A DNA stretch of 64,000 nucleotides from Rotaria sordida (taxonomy: Eukaryota; Rotifera; Eurotatoria; Philodinida; Philodinidae): NCBI GenBank assembly GCA_905250125.1, contig CAJNOL010000896.1:1-64000 (forward strand), read 5' to 3'. Positions 26,201 through 39,364 of this stretch are shown in pieces. Numbering within the stretch: the first letter of the stretch is position 1; each line of letters starts with the position of its first letter. A program made the position numbers and the translations under genes. The notes below the pieces were generated by a model, which made no database searches, was not told the DNA's origin, and worked only from the letters and a program-made list of their open reading frames with translations.

Positions 26201-29200
26201 ATTGTCAACAAGTATTACATTTTGTAATTAAGCGGGACATTTCGCTCCGAAGTACGCGACACCCGTGAATTGAACCCTACTTAAAAGAATTCATTTCTGA
26301 TAGCATCTTTTGTAATATGGTCAAATGCCTTGCTCCACTTCTAAGTGAATGATATACATGGCAAGAATGGTACTTATAATAGTTTATTTTTCGAGAGCTC
26401 AAAAGCGTTGATATCTAGTGACATATTTTGCTATGAAGTCGGTCATACACTTGAATGAAATCCTGGTGGCAACAATTCATTTTTCGCGAGGTGTTTCCTG
26501 ATGTAAAAGAATCGAACATGTCGTTACAATGAGATCAAAACACTGGAATGAAATATTTGTCATAACAATTCATTTATCGAAACATGTTTTCTTTTCTAGC
26601 AGAGAAACATACTAAGCTTCAAAGTGCGATGCACTTGAATAGAATCCTTGTTTTAGCAATTCAGTTATCAACCAATATCAAGATTTGAACTTTGATGACA
26701 GAGCTGGCCCCGAAGTCAGCAGTACGCTTGAATGGCACAGTAATTAAAAGAGTTCATTTCTCTAGACATTTTTGCCGACATCATCAAATGACCAGCTTCA
26801 CTACGGAGTCAGCGATATTCTTGAATTAAACCCTGATTATAGCGATTCATTTTTTGGGAGATCATTTCCGATGTGATCTAATGATGCATTTTGCTTTCAA
26901 CTCAGCTACAGACGTGAATAGAATTCTAGTTATACCAGTTCATTTTCTGTGACACCTTATGTGATGTAATCGAGTAACATTCGTTGATACTTGATGGACA
27001 TAATACACGGTTTGAATCCTTGTTATAACAATTCATTTCTCTGGATATCATTGTTGATGTAATCGAGAACATGCTTGGCTTGGAAGTAAATGACACACTT
27101 GAAAAAACCCTTTGTTACAAGAATTCAAATTTCAAGACATATTTTCTTATTCAATCAAGTAGCATATATTGTTTTGAATTAATCGACATATTCGAATACA
27201 ACCCTAGTTCTGAGAATTCATTTATGAGGACATTTTTTCGAGATGATCGAATGACTTTCTTCTCTTTGAGTTGAACGACACATTTGAATCGAACCATTTT
27301 TATAAAAATTCATTGATCAAACCAGCTTCTCTAATTTGATCGAATGTTTTGCTGCACTTCGAAGTGAGTAGTACAGTTGAACAGAATGCTAATAATAACA
27401 AATCATTTTTCCAGAGACGGTAATTATTGTAATCTAGTGGCATATTTTGGAACAAAGTCGATCATAAACTTGAATGGAATCTTGGTACAAGCAATTCATT
27501 TTTCTAGAGACCATAAGTGTTGTAATCAAGTAGCACATTTTGCAACGAAGTCAGTCATATACTTGGCAGGAATCCTAGTAGTAGGTATTCATCTTTTGCG
27601 ATGCTTTTCTGGTGTAACCAAATCCGACGAGTCGCTACAGTGCGATTGAGGCATTGGAATGGAATGCTTGTCATAACAGTTCATTTACAGAAACATTTTT
27701 GTTGTCCTAGTAGAGTGGCATACTTCGCTCTCAAATGTGATATATTTGAACTGAATCTTTGTTATATCAATTTGATTATTAGTAAATATCAGGACTTGAA
27801 TATGAATGATACAGTTGGTTTCGAAGTGACTGGTATACTTGAATGGCACAGTAATTATAGGAATTCGTTTCTCTAAACATTTTTGACGATATCATCGAAT
27901 GTCTAACTTCAGTCGAGAGTCAGTGATTTTCTTGAATTAAACACTGATTATGGTAATTCATTTTTTGAGAGACCGTTTCTGATCTGATCTAGTGATACAT
28001 TTCGTTTTCAATTGAGTGACCCACCTGAACAGAACTCTGTTTATACCAATTCACCTTCCGCAAAAACTTTCTTGATGCAATCGACGAATAGCTATTAATA
28101 CTTGATGAGCATAATATTCAGTTTGCATCCTTGTTATAACAATTCATTTGTCTAGACATCTTTGCTAATATAATCGAGTATCATACTTGTCTCGGATATA
28201 AACTATACACCTGAATAGAATCCTTGTCACAAGCATTCAATTATCAACAGATATTTGCCTATTCAATCAAATGGAACAATTCTCTTCAAAGTATACGACA
28301 CACTTGAATACAACCCTCGTAATGAGAATTCATTTATGAAGATTTTTTCTCAATATGGCCAAATGACTTCCATCACTTTGAGTTGAGTAATGCATTTGAA
28401 TGAAATTCTGGTTGTACTAATTCATTTTTGGGGAGATATTTGATATCGTAATCTAGCGACAGATTCGTATAGGGAGTCAGTTATACATTTGAATAGAACC
28501 GTCCTTATAAAAATTCATTTATCGGGACAACTTCGTTTATGTCATCGAATGAACCACTTGAGAGAGATGCGACCGAGATAATCGGAGGGAATTCTTGTTA
28601 TGACAATTCATTTATCGAGAGATCTTTGCTGATGTAATCCAGTATCAAACCTTCCTTTCAAGGAAGCAATATAATGAAATAGTCGCCTTGTTATAACAAT
28701 CAAAATACCCACAAATATCAGAATATGAAATCAAGTTGCACATTTTCCTTCGAAGTGAGCGATAAACATGAATCGAATACTAATTATAATAATTCAGTTT
28801 TCAATGAGCGTCTCCTCATATGATCGAAAGAATTGTTTCACTGTTTAGTGAGTAATATTCTTGAATTCAACTCTAATTAGAACAATTCATTCTTCGAGTG
28901 GTCGTTGCCGACAAAGTCTAATGATACATATTACCATGAAGCCAGTCACACACTCAAATGGCACCGTGTTACTATTAATTCATTTTTGGAGAAAACTTTA
29001 CCGATCTAATCGAGTGATACATGTGGATACGATGTGACTGAAATACTTGAATCGAAGTGTTGTTATTGAGATTCATTTTTCTAGGGATCTTTCTGCTGTA
29101 ATCGTGTGGCATACTTCGTTTGGATTTGAACAAAAGGTTTGAATGGAACTTTTATTATCAGAATCCATTTATCAACAGATGTTACTGTATACAATGAAAT

Positions 29201-32200
29201 GACTTTTTTCTTTTTCAGGTGAGCGAAAAATTTGAATCGAACCCTACTCATGAGTGTTCATTGATAAGAACATCTTTTTGGATTAGATCAAATGACTTGC
29301 TGGAGGTTGAATTGATTGATATAATTGAATATAACTTTGGTTATTGAGATTCATTTTTCGAGACATCTCCGTTATTGTAATCTCGTAGCAATTTGCACAT
29401 CCGCATCAGTTATGCACTTGAATGAAGTTTTTATTATAATAGTTCAACTGTCAAGACAGCTTGTTTAATACGATCGAACCACTTACTTTAATTTTATTTG
29501 AGTGGTACAGTTAAATGGAATCCTCGTTATAGGAATTCACTTTTCAACAGGGTTTTGGTATTGTAATCAAGTAATACATTTTGTTCAGGGATCACTTATA
29601 AACTTGAATGGTATCCTACTTATGCCAGTTCATTTGTCAAGACACCTGTAATGACGTAATTGAGTGACACACGTCACTACTATGTGATCGAAATACTCAC
29701 AAGGAATCTTTGTTATTATAATTCATTTATCGGCAGATCACTTCCTATGATCTAGTGGTATACATCCCCTTGAAGAAAGCGAAACAATTGGATGGGTTCC
29801 TTGTTTTACCAATTCAATTTTCAGTAAATATCACACAATGAGGTCCAGTGGCACATTTCGCTTCGAGGTCAACAATACGATTGAATAGAACACTAATTAG
29901 AAGTATTCATTTTTAAAGAGATCTTTTTTAATACGATCGAATAACATGCATCAGTTTGCTGTGAGTGATATTCTCGAATTAGACTCTGGTTACAGAAGTT
30001 CATGTTTCGAGAGATGATTGTCAATTTAATTTAGTTAAGTATTTTGACACAAATTCGATCAAACACTTGAACGAAACTTTACTTATAACAATTCATTTTT
30101 CGAGTTACTTTAGCTGATCTAATGTATTGACATATGTCGTTATAATGTGAAGCTAATACTCAGATTAATCCCTGGTTATATAAATTCATTTGTCACAAGC
30201 TCTTTACTGATCTAATCTTGTGGTATACATCACTTTGAAGTCAGCAATATACTTGAATGGAACGCTTGTTGTAAGAATTCAACTGTCAGAAGATTTTATC
30301 TAATGCAATCAAATAACACATTGCTTTGCGAAGTGAGTGGTATAGTTGAATGCGACTATAATTATAAATATTCATTTATCCAGACATCTCTTTTGATATG
30401 ATCAAATGACTCTCTTCACTTTGATTTGAGTGATACATTTGAATTGAGTCTTGGTTATAGAAATTCATTTTTTGAGAGACCCTTCCTATTGTTAACCAGT
30501 GATACATTTCTATGTGGTGTCAGTGATACACTTGAATGGATATCTAATTATAAAAGTTCATTTAGCGGGACACCTCTGGTGATGTAATCCAGTGACACAA
30601 GTCATTACAATGTGCACAGAGTATTTGGATGTAACCTTTGTTATCAAAATTCATTTATCGAGATCTATTTCCTCATGTAATCCAGTTGTACACATTGGTT
30701 TCAATAAAGCAATATAGTCGAATGGGAGCCTTGTTATACGAATTCAATAATCAACTAATATCACTATATAAAATCAGGTTGTACATTTTGTTTCGAAATG
30801 AGCGACACGTTTAGAATGAAACACTAATTATAAGAATTCATTGCTCTAAACATTTTTGTCGATATGAACGAATGGTTTGCTTCACTAAGATGTCAGCGAT
30901 ATTCTTGAATTAAACTTTGGTTATAACGATTCATTTTTTGGTAGACTTTTGCTTATGTGATCTAGTGGTACATCTTGATTTCAACTTCGTGACATATCTG
31001 AACGGAATTCTGTTTATAGCAATTCAGTTTTCAAGATGTCCTTTCCAATGTAATAAAGAGACACACGTCTCTACGATATTAGCAAAATATTCGGATCGAA
31101 CCTTTGTTTTAGCAATTCATTTCTCGAGTGATTTTAGTTGATGTAATCGAGTACGAAACTTGACTTTAGGGTAAACAATACACTTTGAATTAAACCGTTG
31201 TTATAACAATTCAGTTTTGAACAGATCTTCGTTTATTAAATGACGTTACACATTTCGTTTTGAAGTAATTGACACACTCGAATAAAACCCTAATGATGAG
31301 AATTTATTTATGAGGACATTTTTTTCGATATGATCGAATGACTTGCTTCAAGTGGGACTGAGTGATATTCTTGAACTGGCTCATGGTTATAGCAATTCAT
31401 GCTTTGAGGAACTCTTGCCAATATAACCTAGTGATATATTTTGTGACAAAGTAATTGCTATATTCGAATGGAACTGTGCTTATAAAAATTCATTTTGCGA
31501 GAGACGTTTGCTGATGTAATTGAACAACAAACGTCGGTAAGATGTGATCGAAATACTTGGATCACACGCTTGTTGTAACAATTCAATAATGGAAAAACCT
31601 CAGCTAATGTAATCGACTGGCATACGTTGCTTGAAGGTAAATGATATATTTGAACAGATATGTTGTTACACTAGTTCGCTTGTCCACAAATATCACGATA
31701 TGCAATCGGATGGTACATTCCACTGCACAACGATCGAAACATTTGAATGAAATACTGGTTATAAGCATTTATTTATCAAGACATACTTTCTAAGATGCTT
31801 GAATGACTTTATTTACTTAGGAGTAAGCGATATTCTTGAACTGAACTGAGTCCTGCTTATACCAGTTCATTTTACGAGAGAAAACGCTGATACATTCTAG
31901 TCGACCATTTTGCTGTCAAGTGAGCCATACAATTGAACTGAACTCTGTTTAGAACAATTCGTATTTTTAGATACCTTTTCTGATGTAAACGAGTCACAGG
32001 TGTAGTAAATATTTGACAGAGATAATGGAATCAAACCCTTGTTATAAAAATTCATTTATCGAGTGATCGTTTACTGATGCAATTGTGCAGTATACTTTGG
32101 TTGGAAGTGAGTCATATAATTGAATAAAACGCTTGTTCTAAGAATTCAACTGTCAACAGATATTACGTTACACAATCGAATGGCACATTTCTGTCCGCAG

Positions 32201-35200
32201 TGAGCGATATACTTGAATGGAACGCTCCTTAAAAGATTCCATTTATCAAGGAATATTCTCTGATATAACGGGATGAAGTGCTTCACTTGTAAGAGAGTGA
32301 TACTCTCGAATGGAACACTGGTTATAACAATTCAAATTTTGCGAGAACTTTGCTATTGTAATTCAGCGACATATGTTGTTATGAAGTCTATGATACATTT
32401 GGATTGAATCATGTTTATAGAAATTCATTTTTCGAGAGATCTTTATTATTGTAATCTAGTAACACATTTCGATTCGAGGTCATATGTACACTTGAATGGA
32501 ATCCTTTTTATTACAATTCATTTGTCGAGAAACCTTTGCTGATAGAATTGAGTGATATAAGTAGCTACGATGTGAGGAAAATATCCGGATGAAATGTTTG
32601 TCTCAACCATTCATTAATCTAGAGATCTTTGTTGATGTTATCAAGTGGTATTCTTCGCTTGGGTGTAAGAAATATAATGAGATCGAATGCTTGTTATAAG
32701 AATTCAATTGTCAACAAGTCTCACCTTATGAAATTAAGTGGCAGATTTCGCTTCGAAGTGCGCAATACGCTTGAATAGAACGCTAGTTAGAAGAATTCGT
32801 ATGTCACTGAATGTTTATTGATATGATGAAATGACTTGCTGCAGTTGCAAGGGAATGATACCGTTAAATGGGACACTGGTTTTAATAATTCATATTTCGG
32901 GAGACCTTTGAATTGGTAATCTAATGGTAAATGCCGCTATGAAGTTCGTGATTCACTTGAATGAAACCCTTCTTATAATAATTTATGTTCCAAGAGACAG
33001 TTCCCGCCGTAATCTGGTTACAGATTTTCTACGAAGTGATTGAAACACTTGAACGGGCCCGTGCTTATAGGAATTCATTTCTCGAGAGATCGTCGCTCAT
33101 GTGATCGAATGACACGTGATCGTTCGATGTGAGCAAAATAGTTGGATGGAACTCTTGTTAAAACAATTCGTCTATCCAGAGATCTTTGCTGATGTAATTG
33201 AGTTTCACATGTTGGTTGGAAGAAAGTGATAAAACTTGAATGGTACCCTTGTTATAAGTATTCATTTTTATAGTGATCTTTATTGACATAATCGAATAAG
33301 TGGCTTCATTTGGTAGCGAGTGATATCCTTGAATGGAGACCTCCTTAGAGCAATTCAATTGTGAGTAGATCTTTTCTTACCAAATGAAGTGGCAGATTTA
33401 GATTCAAAATGAGCCATTCACTTGAATGGAATCCTACTTATAGGAATTCATTTATCTAGAGATACTCTCTGATATAATGGAATGCAGGGTTTTACTTATT
33501 AGTGAGTGATACCCTTGAATGGAAGGCTGGTTATAATAGTTCTTCTTTAGGGAGATCTTTACTATGTTATCTAATGACAGAATTCGCTACGAAGTGAGTC
33601 ATACACTTGAATGGAATCGTCTTTATAGCAGTTCATTTGTCAGAAGATTTTTACTCCCGAAATAGAGTGTTACGCTTGAATATGATGTCATTGAAATTCT
33701 CAGATGGAACGCTTGTTATAAGAATTCATTTATCGAGAGATGTTTGCTGCTGTAATCAAGTTGCATGCTTTGTGACGTCGTACATGATACATTTGACTAG
33801 AACCCTTGTTGTAACAATTCAATTGTCAACATATCTCACCTCATATAATGAAGTGGTGCATTTCGATTCGAAGTGAGCCATACAATTGAATGAAATGATG
33901 GTTAAAAGAATTCATTTTTAACGAGATCTTTGTTAATATGACCAAATGACTGACTTCATTAGATAGTCAATGATACACATGAATGGAACTCTGGTTATAG
34001 TAATTCATTTTTCGAGAGATCTTTTCTAATGTCATATAGTTAAGATTTAGCCAGGACGTCAGTGATACACTTGAATGGAACCCTCGTTATAAGAATTCAT
34101 TTATGAAGAGATCCTCGTTGGTTCAATCGATTAATACACTTGGTTACGATGGGAGCTAAATATTCAGATGGAATCCTTGTTGTAACAATTCATCTATCGA
34201 CAGACGATCATTAATGTAATTGAATTGCATACATCACTTGGAGGTATGCAACACTTTTGAATAGGACTCTTGTTAGAGCAATTCATTTGTCTAGAGATTT
34301 GTAATGATGAAATCAAGTGGCATATTTGTCTTCGAAGTGAACGGTTTGCTTGAACGGGATCCTGGTTGTAAGAGTTCCTATATGGAGGAATCTCTAGTGA
34401 TATGATCGAATAATTTCCTTTAGTTTGATGTGCGTAAAACACTTGAATGAAGCTTTTCTTATAGTAATTCGGTTTTTGAGAGATCTCTGTTTATGCAACC
34501 CAATGACACACTCTGGTACCAAGTCAATGCTACACTTGAATGGAACCCTAGTTATTACAGTTCATAAATCGAGAGATCTTTGCTAGTATAATTAAGTGGC
34601 ACAGATTGCTATGATGTAAGCGATACATTTAAACGGCGCTTTTCTGACAAGTATTCATTTAACGAGAGATCCTTGTTGGTGCAATCAAGTGACACGGAAC
34701 GGTACAATGCGAGCGACACATCTAAACGGCACTTTTATGACAAGTATTCATTTAACGAGAGATTCTTGTTGGTGTAATCAAGTGACACAGATCGGCACAA
34801 TGCGAGTGACGCACCTAAATGGACCTTTAATGATAAGAATTCATTTATTCTGACACATGTGTTGGTGTAAGGAAGGGATACAGTTTGCTATGAAGTGAGT
34901 GATTCACGTGAATGAACTCGGTTTAGAAAGATTCATTGATGAAGTGATCTTCAGCAAGATGATTGAATTATTTCCTTTTCACAAAAAGTAAATGTATTTG
35001 CTGAATGGAAGATTACTTAAAACGATTCATTGATCAGATGATCTCCTGTAATCATGTGAGTTGGTGTTATTTGCTTCGAAGAAGCGATATACTTGAAGAA
35101 AAAATTTGTTGTTTCTAATAAATTACCCCGTGCGATTGCGTTATTTTGCCTCATTTCAAAATCCTACTGAGTGTGAATAGGATAGTTGAAGAAATTCTTG

Positions 35201-36800
35201 ATTAGAATGATTCGTACTCAGTACACATTCTGAATGATGAAATACACTCAAGCTGTATTTTGGAGTGAAGGAAGTATTTGAATCGTGTCCTATTCGAATT
35301 TGTACACTGACTTTGTGATAATCGACCATCCAGAACTTCGAGAAGTTTACAACATTGTAGAACAATAATTAAATGCATTCATACTTAGTATGATTCATCA
35401 ACCATTCGATTGTCAATCATGTAAACTAGCATCTCATTGCTTTTAAAGCGAATAGTACATTTGATCAATAGGTTTCAAGCGGTTCCGGTGTAGTTATTTG
35501 ATTTTTATGTATTTCTTGATATGCCTCAAGATATTAACGTTCGAGAACAGTTCAATCGACTATTTGAATAGATTCACTGTCTCGCTCATTCATTTTCTGA
35601 AACATCATGTTTCATATAAATAAAGCTAACTCTTGATTTTACAACGAGATTGATCAGAACGGCTTTGTTTTGCTTAGAATAATTCCCATACCATGAATCC
35701 ATCAATCTTGTGTCCATCTAACGTTCATTGCTATAGAATAAAATAATTGAATATGATTTTCGTAAGGATATTTCGTATACTGTGCGCTGCTTGATTACAA
35801 CTTCTAATGTTAGCGATCGCTTCAGAATGAAATAATTGGATACTATTTTCGTTACAATAATTCATATATTATATACTATTCAGTCTTACATTATATTGTC
35901 ATCAATTGCCGGAGAGTAAAAATAACTGAACATGACTTTAATTAAAATGATTCTCTTGTAGTGTGATCCTCTAATCTGACTTCTATAGTTTATTTTCGGC
36001 TTAGAATTGCGTAAAAATGAATAAATCTATTGTTATCGCTCTGTATTTTTTGTGTAGACCTTTATTGTGGGACGAGTCATTATATTTTGGTTTAATGAGA
36101 ATTATATATATGAACAGAAAGCTAACAATTAGAACGATTCGTTTGTCCAGTAATATTCGGCGGCATGATCCAGAAACTTACTTTGGTTTGAAGTGTTCGG
36201 TATATTTGAACAAAGCTATCCTTTTAATTATAATGATCCATAAACTGTATGGTCTAGTGCTCCATGATGAGCTTTCATATTATGTTCTTGATGAGTTATA
36301 TAATTGAAAAACTCCTTAGTTGAAACCAGTCATTCATGATGTATTCATTATTTGACAGGTAAATGATGTGTAGGACTTTGTTCCGAACAATTTTTTGAAT
36401 GTATATTTTATCAAAAATATTCGCCTAGTATATAAGCTGTGTTATTTGATTAATGCACAATCGTTGCTTCAACATCACTGATATACTTGAATAGAGTTAT
36501 GTTTAGATTTATTCAGTTTCGGGATAATTTCTTTTCTTCCTAATAACGACAGAAGTTTTCTCTCGCGGTTAATGAAATACATGAGAGAACAGATTGTTGC
36601 CTTTGTTCATTTACCTAGTAACTAGTAATTAGATAACAAAATTTATATTCAGTTTCAAGTATTTACTATATATTGAATAGGATACTTGTTAAAAACATTC
36701 AGAATATGGACAATTTTCAATTACATGATGCTTGCTATGACTTACTTCAAAATAAGCATTAAATTGGAATATAAATGTTGCTATGGTTATTCATGCGATA
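17250..36800. repeat. 93-bp satellite array with higher-order structure
   Basis: About 19.5 kb of head-to-tail monomers, roughly 200 copies. Each contains recognisable blocks in fixed order: TTCATTT(T/A)TC, GAGAGATCTTTGCTGATGT, AATC(T/G)AGTG, TTCGCTACGAAGT, GATACACTTGAATGGAA and GTTATA. Spacing is 92-94 bases. Copies are diverged, commonly 20-35% by eye. They fade at both edges (17.25-17.6 kb and 35-36.8 kb), as expected where unequal exchange no longer homogenises them. Subtypes differ in the middle block (for example AATTGTCAACAGAT, TCGAATGACTTGCTTCACTT, ACGATGTGAGCGAAATA) and recur at regular intervals. Many short open frames lie in the array, but they come from the repeat itself: 93 is 31 codons and stops are rare in two frames. 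Function unknown; a heterochromatic or centromere/subtelomere-type satellite is possible. Confidence 0.92.
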
Positions 36801-37825
36801 TGCAATCAATGATGTGATGTTATGTTAATGATTGATCATCAAGTTTACAACTAACGTGAACAAATTCTAGTTAGACACCATACTACTAAACACTATACGC
36901 AACATTGGTCAAGTGGCCTCGAACATTACCTACTCTCGTTTGACTTCTTTATATATCATTATCAAAATTCTTATTTTCATAGACTATTGATGTTATATAA
37001 ACATAATCTAATCTTAAAGAGCCCTTGTGTCAGTTGTACTTATGAAAAGATTTTTTTCAGTTTTTGAAAATTTTATCTAACACAAGCTCTAATTGAGTTT
37101 AGATTATTTTCATGTAACGTAAAATATTTGCAAAATGAAGTTTTTGTTTGGAAAATAAAATTTGTATGAAGTTACTAATTCATGATAAAGATTTTCTTCG
37201 TAGCTAGTCTTCTCATTCTTAATTGCGTCGTTTGGCTTTATCTCTTTTTTTTTGTTACACTATATATCGTGTTTTTTTTTCTTTTAAGATTTGTTTTTTG
37301 CATTAAATCATCAGTCTTTTGTGCTTCAACATTGTCAATAAATATTCTATATGAGGATGTGGAGTATGTGTGGGGTATAGGTGTGAGTGGGCGTTGGTGT
37401 ATGTTTTCTTTTCACTCACACCCGAAAATGCACTGCTAGAAAACTATCCAACTCAAAGAAGATTAGATCTTCGTCTCGAACTGGAGAAACAGTAGTGTTT
37501 GAGATAGCATGCACTCAAGTTCTAGTGGCTAAGAGCTTCCGAGCTTGTTTCGAACTGATAGCAGAAGTGTAGCTCACTGCAGTAAAAAATTTTGAGTCTG
37601 ACAATGATCTAAGAGGTCCATGTAAATACCAAAGTGACTTTTATGATAAAATTAGTAGAAGCGGTTCTTTTAGACTTAAAGCCACCAATTTAGACGGCTC
37701 TACATCATTTGACAAGAATATAACACTTCATAAAAAATATGTAACAATGTCACGTTTGTTTTTTTTGCTTCTCTTACGCTAGTAATTATAGTTAGAAGTA
37801 GGGGTGGGATATTTACTGTACTTTT
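36801..37825. other. intergenic after satellite, no gene seen
   Basis: AT-rich sequence following the array. Open frames near 37182-37572 are translations of T-rich tracts and of a telomere-like palindrome, and are not believed. Confidence 0.4.
37354..37424. repeat. telomere-like palindrome
   Basis: A G-rich tract (GGATGTGGAGTATGTGTGGG onward, to about 37400) with GGTGTGAGTGGG, then TTTTCTTTT, then CACTCACACCCG at 37413-37424. The arms match over about 11 bases. Confidence 0.55.
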
Positions 37826-37923
37826 TAGTTACTTAGTTACTAGTAAATAGTAACTACATAGTTACTTAGTTACTAGTAAATAGTAACTACATAGTTACTT
37901 AGTTACTAGTAACTAAGTAGCTA
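37826..37923. repeat. tandem repeat of about 34 bp
   Basis: A unit of about 34 bases built from TAGTTACTTAGTTACTAGTA and AATAGTAACTACA is repeated nearly three times. It is rich in the self-complementary core TAGTTACTAGTAACTA and can form hairpins. It runs directly into the longest telomere-like tract of the window. Confidence 0.75.
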
Positions 37924-38007
37924 TGTGGGTGTGGGTGTGGGTGTGGGTGTGGGTGTGGGTGTGTGTTCGTATGCTTAGATTTTTTAGCTATATCCACACC
38001 CACACCC
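37924..38007. repeat. longest telomere-like tract, (TGTGGG)~7 facing C-strand repeats
   Basis: About seven nearly perfect GTGGGT repeats (37924-37967) are followed by a 26-base spacer and CCACACCCACACCC (37994-38007). It is the only site in this window with a long uninterrupted run, so it is probably the youngest. Confidence 0.8.
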
Positions 38008-38365
38008 TTTCTTTCTCTCATAGGAAGAGTGAAACAGACGACAAGCACATATGCCTTTTGTTTGCTTAACGACAACATATCACAATGAAATTACTAGTGG
38101 AAGGTAGGATTGAATCTGACAAAACTTAAGGCGTTGTTATTTTTAAAATAAATTGTTGGACATTATTCATTTTCTACTTTTCATGAGATTAAAACTATGG
38201 TTCATGAAAATTACAGCTGTAGTACAAAGAGACTTTTTAACTCTCCCTCTTCTAGAGAGTTTTTAAGAATTTTGATGAATATTGAACAAATACTGAAACT
38301 TGAGCAGGTGAAGAATTTCTATCTTTAATTTCTTTTTAGCAAAGAAAGAAGTTTTCAATCAAGCT

Positions 38366-39193
38366 GTGTTTATCATCATGCGATCGAAAAAAACAATTAA
38401 TGTAAAATACCCACCTACCTTCAGAAGTATTTTTATTCCTATCATCAGTAACATATTGATTATATCAGTATATTATCTTTTAACAACGTCTAATATGTTT
38501 TGTTTCTTTGAATCAACGCCTGGTTATGTGATCAGTTTATCTGGCCATGATAAAAGAGTGTCTGCTGTTACTACATTGTTCAAAGCATACGCCAACCTTT
38601 CGCTTTGCCCTTATTATGGTATCGATGAGAGCATATATTACGAGTCAGATCAAGAAAATCATCGAACACTAGGAGAACGAGGAGTGCGTGATACAATGAA
38701 GAATTTTTTCTCAATGGTTCTTCATCATAAATATGAGCAAGTGTTTGTCTTTGATGACGATACTATTCCACATCTTAACTTTTCTACCCTATTTAATAAA
38801 TTATCTGATCGATGTCGTCAAGCTGATGCACTATTATTAGGTGCTGCTATTAATCATAAAAGTCGAGAACAATGGCCAAGTGGTAGTTGCTTCGATGCTG
38901 ATTCAAGAACTTATGGTTCGTTTGCATTACTCGTCAAAAAATCTGCATTCGTACCTATTCTCGATTGGTTAAGAACAGGTGAAGAGGCTCCATTTGATAC
39001 GGTCTACGGACATCTAAGAAAACGAGGTATTAATGTTCGAGTTGCATATCCACCATTCTTAGTAATACCAGATGTATCTCATCCATCGCTTGTCAATAAA
39101 TACTGAATGATTGATCAATATAGTGTTGAAGAACGAGCTGCAATGCATGGCTGGCATTTAGAGGACTATCCTATGTCTGTAATATCTGTTTGA
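38366..39193 (+). pseudogene. GT25-like glycosyltransferase, type II membrane protein, premature TGA
   Basis: The frame opens at ATG 38366. Residues about 20-45 form a membrane anchor, so a Golgi/ER type II enzyme is expected. The following domain resembles family 25 (LPS/collagen galactosyltransferase-like) enzymes: GYVISLSGHDKRVSA at the start (compare the family's vIsL..R..r), a FVFDDDTIPH acidic motif that would bind the metal/nucleotide sugar, and YGSFALLVKKSAF. The frame meets TGA at 39104-39106 after 246 residues. It then continues open in the same frame for 28 codons (including EERAAMHGWHLEDYP) to a second TGA at 39191-39193, with AATAAA at 39241. The stop therefore looks like a point nonsense change that trims the tail, and the truncated 246-residue protein may still fold. 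Acceptor and product are unknown. Confidence 0.6.
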
Positions 39194-39364
39194 TTATGTG
39201 CAACACAACGAACTATGCATATAGATTTTTTGATTAGATTAATAAAATTGGAAGTAATTTATTTCTGAAAAAACGCATCTTATATGTTCGTCAAATGTTC
39301 ATGTACTTCTGAATCCTGTTTTTCAATAGTACGTAAGATTAAATCGACATATAGTCTGTTGAAC

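Noticed and set aside
17700..34500. Some twenty open frames of 60-106 residues in the satellite
   Set aside because: They come from the 93-bp period and rare stops; none has a start context, a domain or a splice partner.
17250..36800. CRISPR-like array
   Set aside because: Head-to-tail monomers without unique spacers, in eukaryotic DNA.
37182..37572. Open frames with a hydrophobic start
   Set aside because: Translations of poly-T and of a telomere-like palindrome.
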